A DNA stretch of 64,000 nt from GCA-2725625 sp964574215 (GCA_964574215.1 CAZNLR010000010.1:44376-108375); one strand, 5' to 3'. Shown: positions 16,788 through 24,899, counted from the first letter of the stretch. The notes: generated by a model from the letters alone, not told the origin. Made by a program: numbers and translations.

Positions 16788-18485
16788 ATGAGTAACGGTA
16801 ATTTCCGTATCTGCCCGGACACCGGGTTTAAAGTTGATCTTCCCGGCGAAAAGCTGATCAAGATCAATGCTGTAACTGCTGTCGTCTTCCTTTTGATCGG
16901 CGGTCTCTTCGGCGTTCTCGTCGCCTTGACCCGTTGGCCGGAACTTCACATTCTGCCGGCTGACCTGTTCTACCTGGCGCTGACGGCGCATGGTCTCGAT
17001 ATCCTGCTGGTCTGGATTATCTTCTTCGAAATCGCCTTGTTGTATTTCTGTTCGTCGATTCTGCTGAATGTCAGATTGGCGATGCCGAAAATCGCCTGGC
17101 TGGCTTATTGGCTGATGCTGATTGGCGCTTTGATCACCAACGTCATCGTTTTGATGGGTGATTCGAATGTGATGTTCACCTCTTATGTGCCGATGCAGGC
17201 CCATCCCGGGTTTTACCTTGGCATCATCATATTCGCCGTCGGCGCCTTGGTTGGTTGCGGTATCTTCTTCGGTACCCTGGTGATCGCCAAAAAGGAAAAA
17301 ACCTATGAAGGTTCAGTTCCGCTGGTTACTTTTGGTGCGATAACGGCTGCCATTATTGCCGTATTCACCATCGCCTCCGGCGCGGTCATCCTGATCCCGA
17401 CCTTGTTATGGTCGATGGATTTGATCTCCTACATCGATCCCTTGATGTACAAGATCGTCTGGTGGGCCATGGGACACTCTTCTCAGCAGATCAACGTTTC
17501 CGCCCATATCGCCGTATGGTACGCCATTGCCGCGATCCTGTTCGGCGCCAAACCGCTCTCTGAGAAAGTCAGCCGTTTCGCCTTCCTGATGTACATCCTG
17601 TTCCTGCAACTTGCTTCGGCTCACCACCTTCTGGTGGAACCGGCGCTCAGTTCCGAATGGAAAATCGTCAACACCTCCTACATGCTCTATCTGGCGGTGA
17701 TGGCTTCCATGATCCACGGTCTGACAGTTCCGGGCGCGATCGAAGCTGCCCAGAGGAAAAAAGGTTACACCAACGGCTTGTTCGAATGGCTCCGCAAGGC
17801 GCCCTGGAGCAATCCGGTGTTCTCCGGCATGTTCCTGTCCTTGATCATGTTTGGCTTCCTCGGTGGTATCACCGGCGTCATCATGGGCGTCGAGCAGGTT
17901 AACATCATCATCCATAATACGCTGTACGTGCCAGGGCACTTCCACGGTACGGTTGCCGCGGGTACCACCTTGGCCTTCATGGCGATAACCTACTGGCTGG
18001 TGCCGGTCCTCTTCCGGCGCGAGTTGATCCTGCCGGGTTGGGCCAAATGGCAGCCCTACATCTTCGCCATCGGCATCTCTTTGCTGTCTTTGGCTATGAT
18101 GGGCGCTGGTACGTTGGGTGTTTCCCGCCGTCACTGGGACATCACCTTCGCCGACGCGGCGATCAAGTTTGATCACCCGGCCTTGGCGCATCTGATGATG
18201 GGTCTCAATGGTGTTGCGGCATTGATCTGCATGGTCGGTGGCTTCATGTTCATTGCCGTGATCGTGGGCTCCCTTCTGTGGGGTAAACATCGCGGATACG
18301 AACCGGCTCCGGAAGCGGCGGCCGAGGCCGAAGCGCCTCCTGCTTCGGCGATGTCGGCCCACGGCGATGCGGGCACCATGGAAGTACCAGGGACATTTGT
18401 CCTGGCATTGGTCTTCCTGGCGACCTTCGTCCTCTACTACTTCGTGAACTGGAAGTTCTTGGCTTCCACGTGGGGTCTCAGCTAG
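16788..18485 (+). CDS. Heme-copper subunit I with Gln at the active-site Tyr position; probable non-canonical NO reductase
   Basis: A 565-residue protein with about 13 membrane helices. All six metal-ligating histidines can be found: His68 (TAHG) and His386 for the low-spin heme, His384 for the active heme, and His230, His279 and His280 for the copper. The usual GHPxVY loop, however, reads GHSSQQ, so the Tyr that is cross-linked in oxygen reductases is Gln234. Loss of this Tyr is seen in NO reductases related to the heme-copper family. A Glu (Glu284) follows the His pair. It lies in a nir gene block under an FNR-type box and has no norQ/norD neighbours. I infer NO reduction to N2O using CuA as entry; O2 reduction is less likely. 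An Ala/Glu/Pro-rich loop (about residues 505-525) precedes the last helix. Confidence 0.85.
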   Translation: MSNGNFRICPDTGFKVDLPGEKLIKINAVTAVVFLLIGGLFGVLVALTRWPELHILPADLFYLALTAHGLDILLVWIIFFEIALLYFCSSILLNVRLAMPKIAWLAYWLMLIGALITNVIVLMGDSNVMFTSYVPMQAHPGFYLGIIIFAVGALVGCGIFFGTLVIAKKEKTYEGSVPLVTFGAITAAIIAVFTIASGAVILIPTLLWSMDLISYIDPLMYKIVWWAMGHSSQQINVSAHIAVWYAIAAILFGAKPLSEKVSRFAFLMYILFLQLASAHHLLVEPALSSEWKIVNTSYMLYLAVMASMIHGLTVPGAIEAAQRKKGYTNGLFEWLRKAPWSNPVFSGMFLSLIMFGFLGGITGVIMGVEQVNIIIHNTLYVPGHFHGTVAAGTTLAFMAITYWLVPVLFRRELILPGWAKWQPYIFAIGISLLSLAMMGAGTLGVSRRHWDITFADAAIKFDHPALAHLMMGLNGVAALICMVGGFMFIAVIVGSLLWGKHRGYEPAPEAAAEAEAPPASAMSAHGDAGTMEVPGTFVLALVFLATFVLYYFVNWKFLASTWGLS

Positions 18486-18511
18486 AGGGCTTTGCCACAT
18501 ATAATGTTCGG

Positions 18512-18541
18512 GGGCGGACTGAGAAATTTCTCAGTCCGCCC
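18512..18541. terminator. 30-bp perfect palindrome after the subunit I gene
   Basis: The arms run 18512-18526 and 18527-18541, beginning GGGCGGACTGAG. The only U-rich sequence after it is GCATTTTGG, so it is a weak terminator or processing hairpin separating the NO reductase genes from the SCO gene 70 nt on. Confidence 0.6.
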
Positions 18542-18614
18542 TCAGCATTTTGGGGTAAAATTTCCCTGCTGACTGTAGGGTTATTTTTGAATTTAAATAA
18601 AGTAAAATAGTACG

Positions 18615-19529
18615 ATGTTCAAAATTGAGATACGCAGAATACTGATGTTGGCTGGTTTGGCGCTGGCAGTGGCACCGATGCTGGCGGCGCCGGAAAATCT
18701 GAGCATCGTTACACCGGCCTTCGGTGATGAAAACGGAAAACGCAAGTTCACCCGCGAATCGTTCCCGGGAGCGTCCAAGTTCAATCCCGAATCGGCCTAC
18801 AAGTACAGCCAATCGGCCGTCGGGAAGACCATCGGCAATTACCGGTTCCTCGGTACTGACGGAAAAAGACTGAACCTGGATCAGTTCAGGGGAGAACCTT
18901 TGATCATCAGTATGGTTTATTCCAGCTGTTTCGATATCTGTCCGGCCATTACCATGAATCTGGCTTCCGCCGTCGACAAGGCGCGGAAAGTTTTGCCTGA
19001 TAAAAAGTTCAACGTGATATCCATTGGTTTCGACACGTTGCACGATTCGCCCGCGGCCATGAAATTGTTCGCCCGCCAATATGACGTCAGCGGCGACAAT
19101 TGGAAGGTGGTCAGCGGCTCACCCGATGCGGTGGAGCGTTTGGCCGCCGATACCGGCTTCATATATTACAGGTCAGCCAGAGGATTCGACCATCTGATGC
19201 AGACCACCCTGGTGGACGCCGACGGCAAAGTGGACACCCAGATTTACGGCGAAAACTTCGACGCCACCCTTTTGGTTGAGCCCCTAAAACAACTTTATTT
19301 CGGCGGTATTGCCTCGGTGACGAACGTCGAATCCTTTGTCAATCGCGTGCGCCTGTTCTGCACCATCTATGATCCCAAGACAGACGCTTATAAATTTGAT
19401 TACTCTTTTTTCATCGGCATGGCGTTAAGCGCTATCGTCCTCTTGCTGATGGGGAATTTTGTCGTCCGCAATGTGTGGCGGTTGTGGTTTTCCGATCACA
19501 AATCCGGCAACGGAACAGCAATGTCTTGA
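18615..19529 (+). CDS. SCO1/SenC-type copper chaperone with C-terminal membrane anchor
   Basis: A 304-residue protein with an N-terminal signal or anchor, a thioredoxin-fold domain (about residues 65-215) holding the copper-binding pair in SSCFDICPA (CxxxC), the partner histidine in the segment TLVDADG upstream region being less certain, and an extra helix near residues 265-285 at the C terminus. SCO proteins deliver copper to CuA sites, and here the gene follows a CuA subunit, so assembly of that NO reductase is the likely task. The C-terminal helix makes it longer than the usual 200 residues. No clear ribosome site precedes the ATG. Confidence 0.88.
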   Translation: MFKIEIRRILMLAGLALAVAPMLAAPENLSIVTPAFGDENGKRKFTRESFPGASKFNPESAYKYSQSAVGKTIGNYRFLGTDGKRLNLDQFRGEPLIISMVYSSCFDICPAITMNLASAVDKARKVLPDKKFNVISIGFDTLHDSPAAMKLFARQYDVSGDNWKVVSGSPDAVERLAADTGFIYYRSARGFDHLMQTTLVDADGKVDTQIYGENFDATLLVEPLKQLYFGGIASVTNVESFVNRVRLFCTIYDPKTDAYKFDYSFFIGMALSAIVLLLMGNFVVRNVWRLWFSDHKSGNGTAMS

Positions 19530-19559
19530 TCTCCTGAAACTTTAAATTAGAATTGTCTA

Positions 19560-21164
19560 ATGTTAGAAAAAATCCAAACTCCGCTGCAGGCGGCACTGTT
19601 AATCTTTGAGGGCTGGTTCGACCGCCCGTTAGGTCCCGACTGGAATCCGCTCCGCCATCTGGGCGCTTTGTCCTTCTTCTTTTTCTGGGTGGTCGTGGTT
19701 AGCGGCATTTATGTGTACATCTTTTTTGAAACCAGCGTATCCGGTGCCTACAGCTCTATCGAGCGCATGACCGTCGATCACTGGTATTTCAGCGGCGTTA
19801 TGCGAAGTTTTCACCGTTATGCCTCTGACGCCATGGTGGTGGTCGTTCTGCTGCATATGTTCCGTGAATTTATCATGGACCGGTATCGCGGTATCCGCTG
19901 GTTTACCTGGGTCAGCGGAATTCCCACCATCTGGCTGCTTTATGCGTCGGGCATCGGCGGCTATTGGCTGGTGTGGGACGAATTCGCCCAGTATCTCATC
20001 ATCGCGTCTTCCGAATGGCTCGACTGGTTGGGTATTTTCGGTGAGCCTCTGGCCAATAATTTCCTGACCCGTGAAGCCTTCACGGACCGGATGTTTTCGC
20101 TGTTGCTGTTTCTCCATATCGCCATTCCGCTGTTCCTGCTGATCGCCAGTTGGATTCACGTCATCAAGATTTCCCGGCCCCGGATCAATCCGCCCAAAGG
20201 ATTGGCCATCGGCACCATCGCCATGATGACCGTGTTGTCCTTGATAAAGCCGGCCGTCAGCGATACGCCCGCCGACCTCAGCATTGTGCCGCAGGAACTC
20301 AACCTGGATTGGTTCTATGCCCTGCTTTATCCGTTGTATGACAAGTGGGGCGCAGGGGCGCTGTGGATGATCACGGTCGGTGTGTCGTCCTTCTTGACCA
20401 TCCTGCCTTGGTTGCCGCCGCAGAAAATCAATGATTCCGCCGAAGTCGACAATCTGAACTGCAACGGTTGTTCCCGTTGCTACACGGACTGCCCGTTCGG
20501 CGCCGTCACCATGCAGCCGCGAACCGACGGCAGGCCTTATCCGCGTATCGCCGAAGTCAATCCGGATATCTGTACGGCGTGCGGCATCTGCGTCGGGGCT
20601 TGCCCGACGGCGACACCGTTTCGCAGTCAGGATATGCTGGTAACGGGGATCGACCTGCCCAGGTACCGGTTGACGGAACTGCGGGAAAGCACGGACAAGT
20701 CACTGGCGCAGTTGAAAGAGAAAGTATCCGGCGATAAGCCGCGCATCATTGTCTATGGCTGTGATTTCGGTATCGACGTTAAGCAGATCGACGCGCCCAA
20801 CGTGGTGGTCACCAAACTCCCCTGTATCGGTATGCTGCCGCCGTCGTTTGTCGACTACATCCTGATGCGCGGTAAGGCCGACGGGGTCATGTTGACCGGT
20901 TGCCGGGAGGGTGATTGTTTCCACCGCTTCGGCATTCAATGGACGGAGCAGCGGATGGCCGGTGACCGGGATCCTTACCTGAGAAAACGGGTGCCGGTTG
21001 AACGGGTGCGCACCTGCTGGGGTGCGGTAACAGACTCCAAAAAGCTTCATCAGGAAATAGCCGAGTTCGAGGCGCATTTGTCGGCGTTGCCGACGATCGA
21101 GGTTCTATCTCCTGAAAAACCGCGCAAACCCGTTGCGGACAAACCGAAAGGGGAGGCTGCGTGA
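19560..21164 (+). CDS. Cytochrome b N-terminal domain fused to 2x[4Fe-4S] ferredoxin and MvhD/FrhD-like domain
   Basis: A 534-residue three-part protein. Residues about 1-280 are a diheme cytochrome b/b6 with ligand pairs His85/His99 and His186/His200, each 13 residues apart. Residues about 300-360 are a ferredoxin with CNGCSRCYTDCPF and CTACGICVGACPT. Residues about 395-490 resemble the MvhD/FrhD hydrogenase delta domain (VYGCDFG, KLPCIGMLPP, TGCREGDCFHR). MvhD-like domains hand electrons between Hdr-type complexes and their partners, so I infer electron exchange between a cytoplasmic donor and the quinone pool, perhaps feeding nitrite and NO reduction. No hdr genes are adjacent. A small membrane protein gene overlaps its end by 4 nt. 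Confidence 0.85.
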   Translation: MLEKIQTPLQAALLIFEGWFDRPLGPDWNPLRHLGALSFFFFWVVVVSGIYVYIFFETSVSGAYSSIERMTVDHWYFSGVMRSFHRYASDAMVVVVLLHMFREFIMDRYRGIRWFTWVSGIPTIWLLYASGIGGYWLVWDEFAQYLIIASSEWLDWLGIFGEPLANNFLTREAFTDRMFSLLLFLHIAIPLFLLIASWIHVIKISRPRINPPKGLAIGTIAMMTVLSLIKPAVSDTPADLSIVPQELNLDWFYALLYPLYDKWGAGALWMITVGVSSFLTILPWLPPQKINDSAEVDNLNCNGCSRCYTDCPFGAVTMQPRTDGRPYPRIAEVNPDICTACGICVGACPTATPFRSQDMLVTGIDLPRYRLTELRESTDKSLAQLKEKVSGDKPRIIVYGCDFGIDVKQIDAPNVVVTKLPCIGMLPPSFVDYILMRGKADGVMLTGCREGDCFHRFGIQWTEQRMAGDRDPYLRKRVPVERVRTCWGAVTDSKKLHQEIAEFEAHLSALPTIEVLSPEKPRKPVADKPKGEAA

Positions 21165-21667
21165 TGGGCCGTATTTTTGATATTCTCGGACAAGGCGTTG
21201 CTTATCTTCTGTTTGCGTTGTTTGTCGGGTATTTCGCCAACTCACCGCCTTACAGCCCGTTGGAAAAGGATCAGGCGCTGGTCAGGCTGAGCATCTCCTA
21301 CCCCGGACAGCGCATTGCCGAATGCCGCAAGCTGTCGGCCAAGGAACTGCGCGCGAAGGCTCACAACATGCGCAAAGCCTTCGATTGCCCGCGGGAGCGT
21401 CACGCCGTGCGGATCGAGGTGCTGATGGATGGCAAGCCGTTATACGACGGCATCGTCTCGCCCTCGGGTTTGGCCAATGACGGTAAATCCCTTTTCTACG
21501 AAAACTTTCCCGTTCCCGCCGGCGAACATACGCTGATGGCCCGGCTTTACGACAACGGCGCTAATAAAAAAGCCGGGTTTCAGGGTGAAAGAGCAGTGCA
21601 GCTTGCACCCGGCAAAGTCGCCATCGTCGGTTTCGACCATCGGGATCATAAAATTATGATCAAGTAG
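21161..21667 (+). CDS. Conserved-looking membrane-anchored protein of unknown function
   Basis: A 168-residue protein with one N-terminal hydrophobic segment (about residues 8-26) and a soluble, probably periplasmic, remainder with a beta-rich pattern and two cysteines (AECRKL, FDCPRE) spaced by about 19 residues. It resembles no family I recognise. The GTG at 21161 overlaps the stop of the cytochrome b fusion (GTGA), an ATG follows at 21164, and GGGAGG stands upstream, so the two are translated together. A role as an accessory subunit of that electron-transfer protein is an inference from coupling alone. Confidence 0.6.
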   Translation: MMGRIFDILGQGVAYLLFALFVGYFANSPPYSPLEKDQALVRLSISYPGQRIAECRKLSAKELRAKAHNMRKAFDCPRERHAVRIEVLMDGKPLYDGIVSPSGLANDGKSLFYENFPVPAGEHTLMARLYDNGANKKAGFQGERAVQLAPGKVAIVGFDHRDHKIMIK

Positions 21668-21677
21668 GGCGGCCCAA

Positions 21678-21920
21678 AAATGGGGACAGGATCGTTTAGT
21701 ATCCCCGCTACCGCCAATACCCAACCGAGTTCACAAAGCACACAGAGGCTGCCGGAATGGGACGGGGACATGAACTTGTTTCGTGTCCCCGAACCGTCCA
21801 TCGGGAATTAAGTTAAGTATCGTGTCCCCGAACCGTCGTCCCCGAACAGTCCTGTCCTTTTTTCAAGCCTATTAACGGCCTGTCCCCCTCTCGGAGGACA
21901 GACGCTGGCTGCGCGTGCGC
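21678..21920. repeat. Cluster of degenerate REP-like GGGGAC/GTCCCC elements in a gene-free stretch
   Basis: The 420-nt gap 21,668-22,087 holds no credible gene. Its first 240 nt carry several related units: TGGGGACAGGATCG at 21,686, GGGACGGGGACATG opposite CGTGTCCCCGAACCGTCC (an inverted pair), a direct repeat, and CTGTCC/GGACAG arms near 21,880-21,900. Such G4AC-rich inverted units are typical of REP sequences mobilised by Y1 (REP-associated tyrosine) transposases, but no transposase gene lies here. The rest of the gap is AT-rich leader of the TetR gene. Confidence 0.6.
21781..21837. repeat. 18-bp direct repeat TCGTGTCCCCGAACCGTC (two copies)
   Basis: Identical 18-nt copies lie at 21,781-21,798 and 21,820-21,837, 39 nt apart start to start, with a shortened third unit GTCCCCGAACAGTCC following. 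This shows recent duplication inside the REP-like cluster. Confidence 0.8.
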
Positions 21921-21933
21921 CTATGAATCACCG

Positions 21934-22025
21934 TTAGAATTTCAATTTTGCCCATTTATATGGCTGAAATTAAACCTTTTCCTCCCATTTTTCAAATAAT
22001 TCTAAAATTAACTAAAAAATTCTAA
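21934..22025. promoter_or_regulatory. Three TTAGAATT/AATTCTAA boxes upstream of the TetR gene
   Basis: TTAGAATT is at 21,934-21,941 and AATTCTAA at 21,998-22,005 and 22,018-22,025. The last two are spaced 20 nt, two helical turns, on the same face. They may be autoregulatory sites, though the region is AT-rich and chance is possible. Confidence 0.3.
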
Positions 22026-22087
22026 CTTCTATTTGATTTTTTACTAAAGGTTTGATATCTTGTTGGCTGATTGACGAGGCCCCAAAA

Positions 22088-22735
22088 ATGCAAGAATTAA
22101 AATCAACTTATAAAACCGAGAAAAAAAGCCGCCGCCGCCGGGAAATTCTGGATGGGGCCGCTGCCGTAATTGCCGAGCACGGCTATTTTGCCGCCTCAAT
22201 GAAAGATATCGCTGATCGGCTCGATCTGAGACCCGGCAGTCTTTACTATTATCTCAAATCGAAGGAAGCCGCCCTCGAAGAAATCTGCTGGGACGGTGGC
22301 ATGGAATATGTCTATTACGTCGAACGACTGGCCAAAAGCGGCGCGCCCGCCATGGAAATAATAAGATCAGCCATTAGTCATCACCTGAGAAATGAAAAAC
22401 GCGATTACGTTGAATGTTTCGTTTACAACCGGCGTCATCTCGGTGGTGCAGTGGCCGATGGGTTGAACGATGTGGCGCGGCGATATCTGCGCGCCTGGAT
22501 TGGGGTTTTTGAACAAGGCATAGAGGAAGGCGTTTTTTCGCTGGGTCTTGATTGCCGATTTGCTGCCACGACGGCGTTGTCGGTGGTAAACGGCGCGACG
22601 CTTGCCTTGAGGGGCAAAGGATCGGAGGAATCGGACCGGTATATTCGTCAAACCACGGAATTTTTTCTCACGGGACTGGGTGTCTCCGGATGCGGTGAGC
22701 CCGCCTACGTAAAAAAGAAAGTTGCCATCGGATAG
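22088..22735 (+). CDS. TetR/AcrR family transcriptional regulator
   Basis: A 215-residue regulator with an N-terminal helix-turn-helix: RRREILDGAAAVIAEHGYF, then SMKDIADRLDLRPGSLYYY, the recognition-helix pattern of TetR proteins. The C-terminal ligand domain (about residues 70-205) is not informative. The frame opens earlier with a TTG at 22,052, but the ATG at 22,088 after GACGAGG is preferred. It stands 66 nt before the corrinoid protein gene on the same strand and probably controls the methyl-transfer operon, with an unknown inducer. Confidence 0.88.
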   Translation: MQELKSTYKTEKKSRRRREILDGAAAVIAEHGYFAASMKDIADRLDLRPGSLYYYLKSKEAALEEICWDGGMEYVYYVERLAKSGAPAMEIIRSAISHHLRNEKRDYVECFVYNRRHLGGAVADGLNDVARRYLRAWIGVFEQGIEEGVFSLGLDCRFAATTALSVVNGATLALRGKGSEESDRYIRQTTEFFLTGLGVSGCGEPAYVKKKVAIG

Positions 22736-22801
22736 TAAGAGTTTTGATCAAGGGGAGGGGGTTTTCTCCCATTTAACATTTCCAGGAAGGAGGAAATTAA
22801 C

Positions 22802-23449
22802 ATGACTGACCAATCAAAATTAGTAGACCTAATCGCCGGTATGGACGAAGAGCCCGCCGTCAAATTATCGGTCGAACTCATGGATGCGGGTACGCCGCCG
22901 GAAGATATTCTGGCCGCCTGCCGCCAAGCCATGGATATCGTCGGTAAGAAATTCGAGGAAGGCGAATTCTTTATTCCCGAGTTGATTCTGGCCGGTGAAA
23001 TGCTGGAACAGATCGGTAACGAGGTGAAACCTCGCATTAAGGACACTGCCGGCCCGGCCAAGGAAACGTTGGGTACGGTGATCATCGGTACGGTGCACGG
23101 TGATTTGCACGATATCGGTAAAAATATCGTGACCTTCATGTTGGACGTGAACGGCTACGAAGTCATTGATCTTGGCGTCGACGTCAAACCGCAGGCTTTC
23201 ATCGATGCTATCAAGGAAAGCTCGGCGCCCGTGGTGGGTCTCAGCGGTTTCCTGACCTTGGCGTTCGATTCCATGAAAGAAACGGTTGAAGCCATTACCG
23301 AGGCCGGTCTCCGCGATAACATTAAAATCATGATCGGCGGCGGACAGGTCGATGAACAAATCCGGACTTACACCGGCGCCGATTCCTTCGGTCTCAATGC
23401 CATGACCGCGGTATCGCAATGCCGGGAATGGATTGCCGAAGCCGCCTAA
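22802..23449 (+). CDS. Corrinoid (B12-binding) methyl-carrier protein
   Basis: A 215-residue protein of the MtaC/MtbC/MttC type. An N-terminal helical B12-binding cap (about residues 1-85) is followed by a Rossmann-like cobalamin domain with the base-off ligand motif Asp101-x-His103-x-x-Gly106 in GDLHDIGKN, then VIDLGVDV and the late GGGQV loop that contacts the nucleotide tail. It carries the methyl group between a substrate methyltransferase and the tetrahydrofolate methyltransferase. AAGGAGG lies before the ATG. As first gene of the island, it is likely the most expressed. Confidence 0.95.
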   Translation: MTDQSKLVDLIAGMDEEPAVKLSVELMDAGTPPEDILAACRQAMDIVGKKFEEGEFFIPELILAGEMLEQIGNEVKPRIKDTAGPAKETLGTVIIGTVHGDLHDIGKNIVTFMLDVNGYEVIDLGVDVKPQAFIDAIKESSAPVVGLSGFLTLAFDSMKETVEAITEAGLRDNIKIMIGGGQVDEQIRTYTGADSFGLNAMTAVSQCREWIAEAA

Positions 23450-23474
23450 GCGGTAAACATGACACCAATCTAAG

Positions 23475-24899
23475 ATGGGTGGGGAAATGCTCGCACTACG
23501 AACATGGTCGGCACAGCATGCGCGTTTGGTCGAGATCGTCTATACGGCGTTCTCGCAGGCGGTAAAGCTGTTTACGCCCATTTTCCGGCGGGTTCCCCAA
23601 TCCCTTTTAGAGGGGCCGGTCAAAGGCGTCGAACGTTGGGCCAAAGGCTTGATGTTCGATTGCCAGATGTGCGGCCAATGCGTGCTCAGTGAAACGGGTA
23701 TGTCGTGCCCCATGAACTGCCCCAAAAGTCTGCGCAACGGTCCCTGCGGCGGGGTATTCGAAGACGGCGGCTGCGAAGTGAAGCCGGAAATGCGCTGTGT
23801 CTGGTTTAACGCCTGGGACGGCGCCGGCCTGATGAAAAAAGGTGATACGATAAAAGATATCCGCCGACCACTGCGCCAAAGAATGGCTGGTAAATCAACC
23901 TGGGTTCCGATCATGCGGGGCGAGGGTGCCCGCCCGCCGTGGCTGGAGGATGATGACATTGACAGCGACTCCTCTGTCACAAAACCGCCGCTCAGCCGTC
24001 TTCAGGAAATTTTGCAGGCGGGCGAGTTTGCCGTTACCTGCGAATATAATCCCCCGAATACGGTGATAACCGCCGATATTGTGTCCAAAGCGGCATCGTT
24101 GGTCGAGGCGTGTGACGCCGTCAATGTCACCGATTGCGCCGGCGCGTATGTCCACATCTCCAGTCTGGCCACCTGCGCTATCTTGACCCGGGAAGGCGCC
24201 GAGCCGGTCATGCAGATGACGTGCCGAGACCGCAATCGCCTGGCCGTTCAGGCTGATATCATGGGGGCCGCGGCGCTGGGAATTAAGAACATTTTATGCA
24301 TGACCGGTGATGCGGTCGAGGGCGGTGATCATCCCGACGGCAAGCCGGTTTTCGATCTGGATTCGTCTTCCCTGATCAGGACCGTTAAGCATATGCGGGA
24401 TGAAAAAAGTTTTGTGACGGGGAAAGATCTGAAATCAGCCCCCAACCTTTTTATCGGTGGCACGGCCAATCCCATGGCGCCCTCGACGGAGATCGAAATC
24501 AACCGGATGATTAAAAAAGCCGCTGCCGGGGCGCAGTTTTTCCAAACTCAGTTCTGCTATGACATGGAACGGTTCGAGGCTTTCATGAGCGCCTACCGCG
24601 AAACCGGACTGCAAAAATCACGTCACCTGATTATCGGGATCGGCCCTTTGAATTCTGCCCGGGCGGCGCGTTGGATGAGGGAAAATATTCCCGGTGTCAG
24701 AATCCCGCGGGCCATCATCGACCGAATGGAAAGCGTCACAGACCAGAAAGCCGAAGGCCGCGAAATCTGCATAGAAACCATCAACCAGTTGAAACATATA
24801 GACGGCGTATCCGGCGTTCACATCATGGCCATCAACCAGGAAAGCGCCATTCCGGAAATTGTAAAACGGGCTGAAATCGGCCCACAATTTAGGAACTAG
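23475..24899 (+). CDS. Fused MetV-MetF type methylenetetrahydrofolate reductase
   Basis: A 474-residue protein. The N-terminal part (about residues 45-135) is the cysteine-rich MTHFR C-terminal/MetV domain, with CQMCGQC, CPMNCPK and NGPCGG. The C-terminal part (about residues 175-470) is a MetF TIM barrel: FAVTCEYNPP at its first strand with the proton-donating Glu, CDAVNVTD, MTCRDRNR, and AGAQFFQTQFCYD. It would interconvert methyl-THF and methylene-THF, here probably oxidising methyl groups passed in by the corrinoid system. MetV and MetF are separate in acetogens, so the fusion is notable. An ATG at 23,487 is an equally plausible start. Confidence 0.9.
   Translation: MGGEMLALRTWSAQHARLVEIVYTAFSQAVKLFTPIFRRVPQSLLEGPVKGVERWAKGLMFDCQMCGQCVLSETGMSCPMNCPKSLRNGPCGGVFEDGGCEVKPEMRCVWFNAWDGAGLMKKGDTIKDIRRPLRQRMAGKSTWVPIMRGEGARPPWLEDDDIDSDSSVTKPPLSRLQEILQAGEFAVTCEYNPPNTVITADIVSKAASLVEACDAVNVTDCAGAYVHISSLATCAILTREGAEPVMQMTCRDRNRLAVQADIMGAAALGIKNILCMTGDAVEGGDHPDGKPVFDLDSSSLIRTVKHMRDEKSFVTGKDLKSAPNLFIGGTANPMAPSTEIEINRMIKKAAAGAQFFQTQFCYDMERFEAFMSAYRETGLQKSRHLIIGIGPLNSARAARWMRENIPGVRIPRAIIDRMESVTDQKAEGREICIETINQLKHIDGVSGVHIMAINQESAIPEIVKRAEIGPQFRN

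Noticed and set aside
16788..18485. Ordinary cytochrome oxidase (oxygen reductase) subunit I
   Set aside because: The catalytic Tyr of the GHPxVY loop is Gln, the operon sits in a nir block under an FNR-type box, and no subunit III is found. Oxygen reduction is not excluded, but it is the weaker reading.
17406..18500. 364-codon minus-strand open frame opposite heme-copper subunit I
   Set aside because: Translation is Arg/His/Gln-rich and without motifs; the plus strand encodes a polytopic protein with all metal ligands.
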